Positions 16,803-27,057 are shown, counted from the stretch's first letter. The stretch is DNA of 64,000 nucleotides from Streptomyces sp. MUM 203J (GCF_022414595.1 NZ_JADWYO010000010.1:56812-120811); one strand, 5' to 3'. Notes: a model not told the origin generated them from the letters alone. Translations and numbers: made by a program.

Positions 16803-17081
16803 TCAGACCCAGCGACCCCAGCCGAATACCGCAATGAATGCGCATTTCAAGGCCTTATCGCGAGAGACTCCCCTCGCCCTGAAGTAAACGAACATCACCA
16901 CAAGGGCGAGCAGCAGGCCACCAGCAGACGCAGCGCTCCAGAAGAGCCCTGCGAAGAAGCCGATCACAACAAGCGCCACCACTGCTACAACGACACCGAG
17001 GAACGCGTCCTTACCATCGGAGCGCATCGCTTCTCTCAACTCCCTCCTCTCGCTGGGGGAATTTTCTTGATCTTCTCTCAT
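16803..17081 (-). CDS. Small two-helix membrane protein directly downstream of the RHS gene (possible immunity protein)
   Basis: I choose ATG 17079-17081 (MREDQENSPSERRELREAMR) because GGGGTGAT, close to the ideal Shine-Dalgarno, precedes it; an earlier in-frame ATG at 17183 has no good site. The 92-residue product has a charged N-terminal helix and two transmembrane segments (AFLGVVVAVVALVVIGFF and SAGGLLLALVVMFVYF) with a basic tail. It follows the RHS stop by about 105 bases on the same strand. RHS proteins are often followed by small immunity genes, so this is the first candidate. The function is inferred only from position. Confidence 0.6.
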   Translation of the reverse strand: MREDQENSPSERRELREAMRSDGKDAFLGVVVAVVALVVIGFFAGLFWSAASAGGLLLALVVMFVYFRARGVSRDKALKCAFIAVFGWGRWV

Positions 17082-17185
17082 TGCATCACCCCGGTTCATG
17101 CAGATCGGACTCAAGCCTTTCACTTCTCCTCTACGCCTTGGATGGGACCCCTCCAGGTCTAGAGAGGCCCCATCCAAGCTCATAC

Positions 17186-20100
17186 CTAGAAGAGATACTC
17201 TCTGACTTTCTGATTAGCGATCCTCGTAGCTTCGGGTATTAGGCGCATACGCCCAACGCCCGCCAGCGGTGTACCAGGTTTCGGCCCAAGGACAAAACAT
17301 CCACCAGGCCCCCTCCCGCATAGGGCGCCAGCTACCACGCCCACCCCTATGGACTTGGCCGTTTTTCCAACAAACTGGGAGGCACCACGTTCGCGTTCTT
17401 CCGGCGAGGCCACAGCCATGTGTGCACCCAACCCAGCAACAAACAAGGCACCGGCTCCCACTATAAATAGGCCAGCACCGCATACCGCCGAGGCGATGCA
17501 TGCGAAGGTCCCTGCAGCAGCGGCGAAGGTGATCACCTTGCTCACGCCGTAATGCTTCCACCAGTCCGAATTACCGAGCCTCTGGTCCCAGGCCTTGTGG
17601 ACCGTGTTATCCCACGCCGCCCTAAGGTTTCCCTTCTTGATGCTGCCCCAAATACCGTCCTTCCTGCGTTGCTCCGCCTGCTCCTTGGCCCGGGCCGCGG
17701 CCTGGGCATCAGCTCGTGCCTTGTTCAGGGCCTTGGTGTGGGACGCGGCGCGAGCGCGGGCGTTGTGGTCGTCGATCATGTAGTGCGCGGGGTTCGCGCG
17801 GTAGGCCTTGTACTTCTTCTGGGAGACCGGGTCCTTCTTCGGGGCCTGGTTCCAGACCCACTTGCCGCTCTTCTTGGTGTAGGAGCCGGTGGTCATGCCG
17901 CGGTCCTGCGCCCAGTAGTAGTCGGCTACGCCGTTGCCGCCGACCGGGCCATCCGGGCGGAGGCCGTCCGGGTCGGACTTGGTCAGCGGGTTGTTGTGGG
18001 CGTAGCTGTAGGCGTTCATCTGGGCCGGGTCGCCGTGGTCGATGATGGGGTCGACCGACAGGAATCGGCCTAGCGTCGGATCGTACTCGCGGGCGCCCAA
18101 GTGGGTAAGCCCCGTCGGGTCGTTGGTGCCACCTATGAAGCCTCGGAAGCCAAAGGCGCTCGACTGGGCGGTGCGGAGCTTGCCGAACGGGAGCTGCTTC
18201 CGGCGGGTGACCGCGAGGCTTGTGAAGGCGATGGCCGTCATGGCCGTGCCCTGGTGGTCACTGATCAGGAAGGAGATCCCCGATCCGGTGCGGACCGCGA
18301 CCGTTTCGCCGCCGTGGGTGTAGTAGCGGGTGCCGGTCTTGGTGCCGTTGGCCGCGAGGCGGAGTTGGTCGCCGCTCGGGAGGGTCAGCACACTGCTGCC
18401 GTCCGCGTTCTTGGCGATCAGCCGGTTGCCGTCGGCGTCGTACAGGTAGCTCGTGGTCTTGCCGGACTCAGACAGGGTGGCCAGGTGGCCTTCGCTGTCC
18501 CAGGTCAGGTCCTGGACCTTGGTACCGATGGTGCGCTTGGTGGTGTTGCCGGCCTCGTCGTACTGGAAGCTGCTGACGCGGCCGTTGGCGGCGCCACCGG
18601 TGACGGTGGCCTGCTGCACAGCGTGCGGGAGGCCAGTGGTGGCGGCTCGGTGGGTATAGGTGGTTGTCGCGCCCGCCAGCTGGTCGGTCTCGCTCGTGCG
18701 GTTGCCGAGCTTGTCGTAGCCGTAGCTCAGCCAGTACGCGTCCGGACCGCCGACCGACGTCGTGGACGGAGCAGTGGCGCAGTCCGACTTCGCGGTCCAT
18801 GCCTTGGTGAGACGGCCGAGTGCGTCGTTGGTGAAGCACTGGCGATCGGTGGAGGCCGACGCGTCCTGGCCGCTCACTGTGGTGATGCCGGTGACGTTGC
18901 CGGACGGGTCGTAGCGGTAGGTGGTGTCGTCGACGCGCTGCGGCGCAAGGTCGCGGTCGGTGGTCTGCCGGACCAGGCGGCCGGTGTGCTCGTCGTAGAC
19001 CCGGGTCTTGTAGACCCGCTTGCCGAGCAGTCCGAGTTCGGTGCGCACGGGGCGGTCGAAGGTGTCGTACTGCGTGGAGTTGACCAGGGTGATCGGTCCG
19101 GCCGTGGTCTTGTAGGGCAGGCGGCCCTCGGCGTACACGGTGGTGACCCGCTCGGAGGGCACATTCCCCACGGCCGGGTGGAGGGTCCACTCCGGCGCGC
19201 CGGTCTCCGCGTCGTAGCCGTGACTCCAGCTGTACGTGCCTGCCAGTCCACCGGCCGCGGACGGGACGGTGAGTGTGGTCCTGGTCGGCTGGTAGCGGTC
19301 GTTGTAGCCGCCGACGGCCGTGGTGTACGCGGCGCCGCCCGACTGACGGGTGCTGCTGGTGGGCAAGCCCTTGGCGAGCGTGTCGTACGTCCAGGTCGCC
19401 AGCGTGGCGGTGCCGTTCTTCACGGCGGTCTTGCGGCCGAGCTTGTCGTAGACGGTCGTCAGGGTCACCTTGCGCGCGTCCTCGACGGCGGTGACGCGGC
19501 CCGCGTCGTCGTACGTGAGGCGGGACGTTCCCTTGTCCGGGTCGTCGGCCGTGATCTGCTGGCCGCGCTGGTCGAAGGTGTACGTCCAGGCGTTGCCCGC
19601 CGGGTCGGTGACCTTCGTCGGCGCGCTGTACTTGCCGTACGTGTACGTCGTGGCCTGGTAGGCCGTGCGGGCGGCGTCGGTGTACTCGCGCAGCTCCGTC
19701 TCACGGCCACGGGCGTCGATGACCGTGGTCGTGGCCGTTCCGCCCTTGGGCGGGATCACAGTGGTGCGGTCACCGCCGTACACGTATCGGGTACGCCACT
19801 GCTCGTCGCCCTTCTTCAGGGACAGCGCGTCGGTGACCCGGCCCAGACCGTCGTACAGGTTCTGCGCGGCCGACGGGATCTGGTTGACCGACTTGGCCGT
19901 GTACAACGTCGTCGACGGGGCGATCTCGGCGTAGTAGGGGCTGTAGGTCTGCCAGGCCCAGCCTCGGGTGTCGTAGTGGGTCTCCGTCATGACGCTGTGC
20001 GGTGAGCCGTGAGCGAGTGCCTGGGTCTGGCGCTCGCGCAGCAGGCCGTCGTAGAGCGTGTGGGTGGTGCGGTACGAGCCGTCCTGCTGGAGCGCCTTGG

Positions 20101-23100
20101 CGGTGACGGCGTTCGCCTGGGTCTTGGAGATCTTGTACGTGTACTGGGCGGACGGCTGGGTGGCGTGGTCGGCCTTGGGCCAGCCGGGCTCCCACACCTT
20201 CAGCACGCGGCCGAGGCCGTCGTGGACGGCGTCCGTGCGCTTGCCGTTGGCGTCGGTGACGGCGTTGGCGATGCCGCGCACAGGGTCGTAGACCGTGGTC
20301 GTGGTGTGGCCGAGGGCGTTGGTCTCGGTCATCTTGGTCGGCGGGGCGTTGACCGCCGGGGTGTAGGCCGTGGTCGTGGTGTTGCCGAGCGCGTCGGTGT
20401 CCGTGAGCTCGCGGCCGTGCTGGTCGTACGTGTGGCGAGCCGTGGTGAGGTAGCCGGTGCCGGCCGCGTTCTGTTCCTCCAGGCGGGTCACGTCACCCTT
20501 GACGGGCGCGGTGGTGAGCGAGGTCGCGTTGTCGTAGTAGCGACGCTCGGTCGAGATCAGGTCGGTGGGCAGGTTCGGCGTGGTGCCGCACGGCTTGGCG
20601 ACGGTCTTGATCTCGGCGGGCAGGTCGAGGATGTTCTTGCCTGTGTTGCGGGCGTAGGTGGTGGTCGTGCACTGCTCGTCACCAGACTTGGCCGTGTCAC
20701 CGAGCCTCGACTCGGTGAGGACATGGCCGGTGGAGTCGAAGGTGCGGGTGGTCTGCGTACGGCGCCAGCCCGTGCCGACCGCGATGCGGGTCTTCTCGCT
20801 CTTGCCGCCCGTGGCGTACGCCTTGCGGGACGGCAGGCCCCCGGAGCGGGTCTCGGTCGCCGTGGCCGCCGAGAGCCACGGTTCGTAGCTGGTCGCGGAC
20901 TCCAGCCCGCCGCCGTCGCCGTTGTAGGTGAGTTCCTCCCGGGTCATGCCCGAGAAGGCCTCCTTGTCGCTGACGGCGATGCCCTCGCTGTCCTTGACCG
21001 CAGCCCCGTCGACGCCGCGGAAGTAGCGGTACTCCTTCAGCGTGCGCTTGTCGGGGGCGGCTCCGGTCCGGACCTGGACACGGCTGTAGCCCTTACGGTC
21101 GCCGTAGGTGAGGTGCTCGGCCTTGGTGAACTCGTCGTCCTTCGACTTGGCCCACGCCATTCCGTCGAGGTAGGTGTAGTCGGTCTGCTTGGCGGGGGCG
21201 CCGCCGGTGTTGTCCGTCTCCAGGACCTGGGTGACCACGTAGCTGTGGAACCAGTCCAGGTACGGCTCGTAGTTGTCGCCCGGCGAGTCCGGCGGGGACC
21301 ACTTCACCGGGTAGCAGCGGCGGGTGTTCGACGAGGGTGACGGTATGTCCCCGGCCTTGCAGTCCTGCGGCGAGTAGGTGACGCCGATCGTGCCGCCGGT
21401 CTCGGTGGTGATGCCGTACACGCGGTAGCGCCACATCGGCGGCACCGGGTCGGGGGAACCACCAGTGGTGGCGCCCTCGACGCGGTTGGGGAGGGTCTGC
21501 CCCTTGAACGTCACGGACGGCAGGGTGACGGTGCCGGTGCCCGTGTGGCCGCTGCGGGTGATCGACGCCAGCCAGAGGGCCGGGCTGGTGCCGTCGCCGG
21601 TGGACGGGAACTGGTGGGTGAGCGCCCAGGAGTCGACGGGCTTGAAGGCGGAGCCGTTCCACGCCGAGGTGGCGACCTTCGTCAGCCGCTTCCGGGTCCA
21701 GTAGGACGGCGAGTAGCGGTCCTTGCAGTTCGTTCCGGCAGCGCAGTACTGGTCGAACGGCACGTCCGGCCAGTTCTTGGCGTTGGTGCTGTCGAAGGTT
21801 CCACAGTTGGTCAGGCAGCGTTCGCTGTAGGTGAACTCGACCTTGGCAGTGGGCTGTCCGTGGTGGTCGCCGGCGCGCAGGCCGTAGTCGATGCGCTTGA
21901 GGTAGCCACCCCGGTCGTAGGGGGTGGCGGTGGAGTTGCCGGTGTTCGGGTCGACGTTCCGGCCGTAGTGGTTCTTCTCCTTGGCCCAGTAGTACGTCAT
22001 GGCGTCACCGTGCGGGTCCTCGACCGCGTCGAGGTTCCACCGCCACGCCTGCTGGCACCAGGCGTCCTTGAAGGAGGCGTTGTAGCAGGGCTCGCCGGAG
22101 TGGTTGCCGAATACCGGCACAGTCCAGACCGAGTTGGTCTCCTCCTTGCCGGAGGACCAGCCCGGTGCGCGGTTGACGCCGAAGGAGTACCTGGTGCCGT
22201 CCGGCGTGGTGACCTGCCAGTACTCGCCGTTGTTGTCACCGTTGTTGTTGCTGCCCGTGAGCTTGACGATCTTCGTACCGTCGTCGCTCTCCAGATGCCA
22301 CTCGCCGCTGGCCGAATCCCGGATGAGCTGGTTGGAGCGGCCACCGAGGTTGAGGACGGCGTTGTCCTTCTTCCAGCACAGGTCGCCCACCTTGGCGGTG
22401 GTGTTGTTGCTGCCCGTCTTGTCGTCGGTACAGGGGATGTACTGGCGCTCGATGTAACCGGGCTCCATCGACCAGCCGTCACCGATGATGCTGCCCTGGT
22501 TGTTCGTTGCGGCGGTACGCCCGTCGATGGACTGCGAGCTGTAGCCCAGTTTCAGCTGCGGGCTGACGTCGCCAGGCACGTCCGGCGTGGCGATGTCGTA
22601 GCTCCAGGTGAAGCCACCGTTGGAGCCGCCTGCCGCCCAGGAAGAGGACGGGGCGAGCGAGGTCGCCTTGAAGCTGCCCGAGGCGCCGGCCGCCGAAGCG
22701 GTGGCGGCGAGCACCGTGGCACTGTCCGCGGCCGCCAGCCCGACAGTGGCGGAAAGCGTGCCGGCCTTGGCGTCGTTGGTGGTGGCCAGCTCGCGCGGGG
22801 TGGCGCAGTCCTTCTTCTCCGGGGTGGTCAGGGCGCAGGCCGGCAGCTCGTGAAGCCGCAGCCGGGACGCCCAGTCGCCTCCGTAGGCGTGACGGAAGCC
22901 GTCGTAGTCGACCTCGACGTCGACCTTCCCCTTCGCCTTGCCGTGTGGCCGCACGGACAGGACGACGCCGTCCACGCCGAGCGCCTCGGTGGCGCTCCGG
23001 TCGAGGACGGCGACGCTCACACGCTCGTCCGGGGCGGACTTGCCGCCGGACTTCGACACCCGAACCGGCAGGGCGTTGTCGGCAGTGGTACGGGCCGGTG

Positions 23101-23419
23101 CCGACTGTTTGGCAGCCGACTTGGCGCCCGACGCCCCGAGCGGGACGGTCACCGTGGCGGCCGATGGCCAGGACACCTTGGGGGCGCCCCGCCATTCCTT
23201 GCTCTTCGTCTGGTCGACCGGTCCGGCCTTGTCAGGCTTGACCCGCTCGACAGGCACAGGATCGGGCTCATTCAGCGCCGACAGTGCCAATTGCGATGCC
23301 GCGGCCACGGGCCCGCCCAGCAGACCCGCGAAAAGGAGGCCGGCCAAGAGCACGGCCACCGCTCTGACTCTTCCACGTCTCGTGCCGCGGACAGCACGAA
23401 TTCCCCTACCCCTAACCAT
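17186..23419 (-). CDS. Large secreted RHS-repeat protein (polymorphic-toxin-like)
   Basis: The 2,077-residue protein begins with a signal peptide (RAVAVLLAGLLFAGLLGGPV, then AAA) after an arginine-rich tip. An N-terminal beta-rich region follows (SWAAGGSNGGFTWSYDIATP; GYSSQSIDGRTAATNNQGSI), then many RHS/YD repeats of the YDxxGR type, and the RHS core (HLGAREYDPTLGRFLSVDPI ... NAYSYAHNNPLTKSDPDGL) ending near residue 1820. The 257-residue tip (17186-17959) has an Ala/Lys/Arg helix, a hydrophobic patch (about residues 1961-2004), and a short end with no recognised toxin domain. The tip DNA is lower in GC than the rest, as seen where toxin tips are exchanged. Start ATG 23417-23419 has GGGGAG 8 bases upstream. 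The partner at 23846 is divergent. Confidence 0.85.
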   Translation of the reverse strand: MVRGRGIRAVRGTRRGRVRAVAVLLAGLLFAGLLGGPVAAASQLALSALNEPDPVPVERVKPDKAGPVDQTKSKEWRGAPKVSWPSAATVTVPLGASGAKSAAKQSAPARTTADNALPVRVSKSGGKSAPDERVSVAVLDRSATEALGVDGVVLSVRPHGKAKGKVDVEVDYDGFRHAYGGDWASRLRLHELPACALTTPEKKDCATPRELATTNDAKAGTLSATVGLAAADSATVLAATASAAGASGSFKATSLAPSSSWAAGGSNGGFTWSYDIATPDVPGDVSPQLKLGYSSQSIDGRTAATNNQGSIIGDGWSMEPGYIERQYIPCTDDKTGSNNTTAKVGDLCWKKDNAVLNLGGRSNQLIRDSASGEWHLESDDGTKIVKLTGSNNNGDNNGEYWQVTTPDGTRYSFGVNRAPGWSSGKEETNSVWTVPVFGNHSGEPCYNASFKDAWCQQAWRWNLDAVEDPHGDAMTYYWAKEKNHYGRNVDPNTGNSTATPYDRGGYLKRIDYGLRAGDHHGQPTAKVEFTYSERCLTNCGTFDSTNAKNWPDVPFDQYCAAGTNCKDRYSPSYWTRKRLTKVATSAWNGSAFKPVDSWALTHQFPSTGDGTSPALWLASITRSGHTGTGTVTLPSVTFKGQTLPNRVEGATTGGSPDPVPPMWRYRVYGITTETGGTIGVTYSPQDCKAGDIPSPSSNTRRCYPVKWSPPDSPGDNYEPYLDWFHSYVVTQVLETDNTGGAPAKQTDYTYLDGMAWAKSKDDEFTKAEHLTYGDRKGYSRVQVRTGAAPDKRTLKEYRYFRGVDGAAVKDSEGIAVSDKEAFSGMTREELTYNGDGGGLESATSYEPWLSAATATETRSGGLPSRKAYATGGKSEKTRIAVGTGWRRTQTTRTFDSTGHVLTESRLGDTAKSGDEQCTTTTYARNTGKNILDLPAEIKTVAKPCGTTPNLPTDLISTERRYYDNATSLTTAPVKGDVTRLEEQNAAGTGYLTTARHTYDQHGRELTDTDALGNTTTTAYTPAVNAPPTKMTETNALGHTTTTVYDPVRGIANAVTDANGKRTDAVHDGLGRVLKVWEPGWPKADHATQPSAQYTYKISKTQANAVTAKALQQDGSYRTTHTLYDGLLRERQTQALAHGSPHSVMTETHYDTRGWAWQTYSPYYAEIAPSTTLYTAKSVNQIPSAAQNLYDGLGRVTDALSLKKGDEQWRTRYVYGGDRTTVIPPKGGTATTTVIDARGRETELREYTDAARTAYQATTYTYGKYSAPTKVTDPAGNAWTYTFDQRGQQITADDPDKGTSRLTYDDAGRVTAVEDARKVTLTTVYDKLGRKTAVKNGTATLATWTYDTLAKGLPTSSTRQSGGAAYTTAVGGYNDRYQPTRTTLTVPSAAGGLAGTYSWSHGYDAETGAPEWTLHPAVGNVPSERVTTVYAEGRLPYKTTAGPITLVNSTQYDTFDRPVRTELGLLGKRVYKTRVYDEHTGRLVRQTTDRDLAPQRVDDTTYRYDPSGNVTGITTVSGQDASASTDRQCFTNDALGRLTKAWTAKSDCATAPSTTSVGGPDAYWLSYGYDKLGNRTSETDQLAGATTTYTHRAATTGLPHAVQQATVTGGAANGRVSSFQYDEAGNTTKRTIGTKVQDLTWDSEGHLATLSESGKTTSYLYDADGNRLIAKNADGSSVLTLPSGDQLRLAANGTKTGTRYYTHGGETVAVRTGSGISFLISDHQGTAMTAIAFTSLAVTRRKQLPFGKLRTAQSSAFGFRGFIGGTNDPTGLTHLGAREYDPTLGRFLSVDPIIDHGDPAQMNAYSYAHNNPLTKSDPDGLRPDGPVGGNGVADYYWAQDRGMTTGSYTKKSGKWVWNQAPKKDPVSQKKYKAYRANPAHYMIDDHNARARAASHTKALNKARADAQAAARAKEQAEQRRKDGIWGSIKKGNLRAAWDNTVHKAWDQRLGNSDWWKHYGVSKVITFAAAAGTFACIASAVCGAGLFIVGAGALFVAGLGAHMAVASPEERERGASQFVGKTAKSIGVGVVAGALCGRGPGGCFVLGPKPGTPLAGVGRMRLIPEATRIANQKVREYLF

Positions 23420-23845
23420 GCACAGAGCTCCCCACTCTGGTTGACATAGATCACTGCAGCGGAGGGACGGTAACAGCGCTCATCCATGGCACTCGGGTTT
23501 CCGAGGCGCCGTTTCGGCCATTCCTCGACAGCGGAATGAACTGCTCCCTACCGATCCGCCCGTCCGCGACTGTTTTGACCTTCTCGATTCAAGCCATATC
23601 AATTGATGTTCCGAGGGCGGCGTGTCGGGAAGCTGGCCGCGCCACGTACTAATGTCGAGGACCGCTTCGGGTAACGGTTTGCCTGAGTCCCTCCTTGAAC
23701 TCGGGTGATTTCCGAACCGGGCGTGTCCGCCTTGTATCCCAGCAAGGGGATGGGGGATATTGCGGCGCTGGCGGGGGTTCCGGAATCGGCACCCCCCGTT
23801 GCGTGCTGAGCAACTCCGAGAAGCCGAATTTGCGAGGGGGAAGAA
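23420..23845. promoter_or_regulatory. 426-bp divergent intergenic region between the RHS gene and its secreted neighbour
   Basis: Both flanking large genes start here and are transcribed outward, so their promoters must lie within. The sequence is less GC-biased than the coding DNA, with stretches such as CAAGCCATATCAATTGATG near 23590. Ribosome sites are seen at both ends (GGGGAG before 23419; GGGGGAAG before 23846). No gene is supported inside; possible reading frames have no coding character. Confidence 0.5.
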
Positions 23846-26800
23846 ATGTCGATGGGCTCTCACCATCGTGTCCCGAGCCGGGGCCGAAGATCGCGCTGGG
23901 CGGCCACAGCCGCCGTCGCAGCGGCCGCGCTCACCGCGCCGCTGATAGCCGCGCACCCCGCGGCAACGGCTCCGTCCAAGTCGACGACGGTGGCCGAACA
24001 GGAATCCGAAGAGAAGCTCGCGCTCGCCTCGGCGGCCGAGAACGGCAAGCCGGTCGAGGTCCTCTCCCGGCGCAGCGAGACAGCCCAGACCTTCGCGAAC
24101 CCGGACGGGTCGTTCACCCAGGACACGTACGCGACCGCGCAGTTCGTGCGCAAGGACGGCAAGCTGATGCCGTTCGACACGTCACTCAAGTCCAACGCCG
24201 ACGGGACGTTCTCTCCTCGGGTCACCGATGTGAAGGTCACGTTCTCCGGCGGCGGCAGCGGCCCCCTCGCCATGGTCGAACGGGACGGCCGCAATATGGC
24301 CTGGAGCTGGCCCAAGCCTCTTCCCGAACCGACCGTCGACGGCGACAGCGTCACCTATGCGAACGTCCTGCCGGACGTCGACCTCAAGCTCAGGGCTGGC
24401 ACCGCAGGCTTCGGTCAGCTCCTGATCGTGCGTTCGGCCAAGGCCGCCGCTCACCCGGACCTCAACACCATCAAGCTGCCGCTGACGACCAACGGGCTGA
24501 CGGTGAAGACCGACCCGCACGGCAACATGCGTGCGGTCAACCCTGCCGGGCAGGAGGTCTTCACGGCCCCCACGCCGATGATGTGGGACAGCACCCCTGC
24601 CTCGGCAAAGACGAACGCAGCATCGGCGCCGAGTAGCAGAGACACACCCCCGCCGCCACCCGCGAACGAGTTCGAGGCACCTCTGGGCGCACGCGACGCC
24701 GCGATGGACGTCCGGGTCGACGGCGGCGAGCTGTCCCTGACTCCCGACCCGGAGGTCCTCAGGGGACCGGACACCACCTACCCCGTGTACATCGACCCGG
24801 CCGTCTCAGGGGCGCGCGAGGCGTGGGCGATCGTCACCAAGGCCTACCCCAAGACGGCCTACTACAACGGCAACGGCTGGAGAGACGGCGACGGGGACAC
24901 CAAGACCGACTACGCCCGGGTCGGGTGGCCAGGCGACACCCTGTCGCGGTCGTTCTTCCGCATGGACTCCAACAACCTGTGGAACACCAACAAGATCATT
25001 TCCAAGTCGACGTTCCGCATCAAGAACACCCACTCCTACTCCTGCAACGACCGGCCCGTGGAACTCTGGCTGACGGGGAGCATCAGCTCCTCCACCACCT
25101 GGGACAACCAGCCAACCTGGAAGAACAGGGTGTCCACGGTGAACGACTCCCGGGGCTACAGCTCCTCCTGTCCCGCGGGAAACCTCGCCTTCGACGCCAC
25201 CTCCGCCGCGAAGAACGCCGCCTCCAGCCGCTGGAACAACGTCACGCTGGGGCTCCGGGTGCCGCTGAGCAGCGAGGGTGACAAGTACGCCTACAAGCGC
25301 TTCGACGCGCGTACGGCCGTGCTGTCCACGACGTACAACACCGCCCCGAACGCTCCCACCAGCCTGGACACCATCCCGAGCGCCGGCTGCAAGACGACCT
25401 CCCCCTACGGGCTGATCGGGAACACGGACGTCTACCTCACCGCCAAGGTGTCCGACGCCGACGGCGGCACGGTCAAGGCCCAGTTCCGCGCCTGGGGCAA
25501 CAACGACCTCGGCTCGTCGGCCGCGATCTTCGACCAGACGGTCTCCGCGACCTCGGGCACGGTGGCCAAGGTCAAGGTTCCCAAGACGACCCTGGCCGCG
25601 AAGGAGGCGGTCGCCAAGGGTGTCTTCCGCTGGAAGGTGCGAACGTACGACGGCAGTGCCTACTCCGCGTGGGTTCCCGGTACCGCCTGCGGATTCCTGT
25701 TCGACTCCGCCCGGCCGTCGCTCCCGCCCGGTGTGAGCTCCACCCAGTTCCCCGACGGTTCGGACGGCTGGCCGCTCGACACCTCCGCCGTGCGCACCCA
25801 GGGAACGTTCACCTTCACCTCAGGCGGCGTCAGTGACGTCACCAAGTACGAGTACTGGTCCGACAGCGACGGCACGCACCGGTTCGTCACGCCGAGCACC
25901 GCCGGCGGCAGTGTCTCGGTCACCATCACTCCGACCGTCGTCGGTTCCAATCGCCTCTACGTGGTCAGCCACGACAAGGCCGGGAACCTCTCCGACCGGC
26001 AGACCTACCTGTTCTACGCCGACGGCCCGACCGTGCCCGACAAGCCACGCGACATCAACGGCAGCGGCGGGGCCGACCTGTGGGCCATCAGCGCCTCCGG
26101 GCAGCTCACCCGCCACTTCGGAGCCACCGACGGCAGCCTCACCAAGGCGAGCTCGCCCGCCAGCGCCGACGACTTCTCCGGCGCCCACATCACGCACTAC
26201 GACGACTGGACCGGCGACGCCTTCGTCGACCTGATCGCGCTGCAGAAGGACACCGCGACCGGCAGCCACCGGCTGTGGCTGTACGAGAACGACGGATCGG
26301 GCGGCGTCTGCGCGACGAACTGCGCCGCCCACCCCCGGCAGGAGCTGACCGTCTACGACCCCGGCAACAACCACTGGGAGAACGGCGTCAGGCAGATCCT
26401 CGCCATCGGCGACCTCGACGGCCCCCTCGACGTCGACGCCGACGGGACCCCGGACATCCCGGGCTACCCCGACCTGCTGGTCAACGACGGCACCCACCTG
26501 TGGCTCTACTACGGAGCCCCGGACAACCGCCTGGACTCCGGCCGCGACCCGCTGCTGCTGGCCGGGCCGGACGACCCCATCGCCGCCGGCTCCACGACCC
26601 TGAACGGGGTCACCCTTATGGCGGTGGGCGACTTCGACTCCGACGGCCGCAACGACCTGGGCGTCCGCTTCGACGACCCCGGCATCGGCAAGCTCTTCAT
26701 CTACTGGGGCGGCGACCAGGACGGCGCCGGCATGGCCGACCCCGCCCACCGCGGCCAGTACGCCGCCCAGTACGACTGGAGCACCGCTACGGCCCCGCTG

Positions 26801-26959
26801 ATCACCGCGGCACCGGCGGCGAGCGGCAACGGCAAGATCGGCTTCTGGTTCACCAGGCCGAACTCGGGTGACCTGCGCTTCCTGACCAACTTCACGAGGC
26901 CGGACTCCACGTTCAGCGTGGCGGCGACCGACTTCTCGGGATACCAGCGCATCAGCTGA
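23846..26959 (+). CDS. Secreted DNRLRE / FG-GAP-repeat protein divergent from the RHS gene
   Basis: The 1,037-residue protein has a basic N-terminus and signal peptide (RRSRWAATAAVAAAALTAPL, then IAAHPAATA). A central region follows (residues about 300-500; FFRMDSNNLWNTNKIISKST, SSTTWDNQPTWKN) typical of DNRLRE-type cell-surface domains. Ig-like segments come next, and then four or more FG-GAP/VCBS-like units with Ca-binding-style aspartates (DINGSGGADLWAI; GDLDGPLDVDADGTPDIPGY; GDFDSDGRNDLGVRFDD). Such proteins accompany RHS genes in streptomycetes, suggesting a shared envelope or secretion function. Start ATG 23846 has GGGGGAAG upstream. Enzymatic activity is not evident. Confidence 0.82.
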   Translation: MSMGSHHRVPSRGRRSRWAATAAVAAAALTAPLIAAHPAATAPSKSTTVAEQESEEKLALASAAENGKPVEVLSRRSETAQTFANPDGSFTQDTYATAQFVRKDGKLMPFDTSLKSNADGTFSPRVTDVKVTFSGGGSGPLAMVERDGRNMAWSWPKPLPEPTVDGDSVTYANVLPDVDLKLRAGTAGFGQLLIVRSAKAAAHPDLNTIKLPLTTNGLTVKTDPHGNMRAVNPAGQEVFTAPTPMMWDSTPASAKTNAASAPSSRDTPPPPPANEFEAPLGARDAAMDVRVDGGELSLTPDPEVLRGPDTTYPVYIDPAVSGAREAWAIVTKAYPKTAYYNGNGWRDGDGDTKTDYARVGWPGDTLSRSFFRMDSNNLWNTNKIISKSTFRIKNTHSYSCNDRPVELWLTGSISSSTTWDNQPTWKNRVSTVNDSRGYSSSCPAGNLAFDATSAAKNAASSRWNNVTLGLRVPLSSEGDKYAYKRFDARTAVLSTTYNTAPNAPTSLDTIPSAGCKTTSPYGLIGNTDVYLTAKVSDADGGTVKAQFRAWGNNDLGSSAAIFDQTVSATSGTVAKVKVPKTTLAAKEAVAKGVFRWKVRTYDGSAYSAWVPGTACGFLFDSARPSLPPGVSSTQFPDGSDGWPLDTSAVRTQGTFTFTSGGVSDVTKYEYWSDSDGTHRFVTPSTAGGSVSVTITPTVVGSNRLYVVSHDKAGNLSDRQTYLFYADGPTVPDKPRDINGSGGADLWAISASGQLTRHFGATDGSLTKASSPASADDFSGAHITHYDDWTGDAFVDLIALQKDTATGSHRLWLYENDGSGGVCATNCAAHPRQELTVYDPGNNHWENGVRQILAIGDLDGPLDVDADGTPDIPGYPDLLVNDGTHLWLYYGAPDNRLDSGRDPLLLAGPDDPIAAGSTTLNGVTLMAVGDFDSDGRNDLGVRFDDPGIGKLFIYWGGDQDGAGMADPAHRGQYAAQYDWSTATAPLITAAPAASGNGKIGFWFTRPNSGDLRFLTNFTRPDSTFSVAATDFSGYQRIS

Positions 26960-26967
26960 CTCCGAAG

Positions 26968-27006
26968 AGCGGTGAGGGGAAGCCGCTGCGGCTTCCCCTC
27001 ACCGCC
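26968..27006 (+). terminator. Strong hairpin terminator after the FG-GAP protein gene
   Basis: A perfect 16-bp stem, CGGTGAGGGGAAGCCG (26970-26985) with CGGCTTCCCCTCACCG (26989-27004), has a 3-base loop. It starts about ten bases after the stop codon at 26959 and separates this gene from the cytidylyltransferase gene. Confidence 0.85.
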
Positions 27007-27057
27007 GTCCGCCGTCGTCCCTCCCCACTCAGATCCAGTTCAAAGCGGAGCCCCCTC

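Noticed and set aside
17186..17300. CFVLGPKPGTPL near the RHS C-terminus as a relic of a Hint/intein N-terminus
   Set aside because: Resemblance to the CFxxGT start of Hint domains is too short and no following Hint blocks are present.
18101..20005. 634-codon + strand frame opposite the RHS gene (and a similar one at 21545-23449)
   Set aside because: Antisense to the RHS repeats, whose YD motifs are clear on the minus strand.
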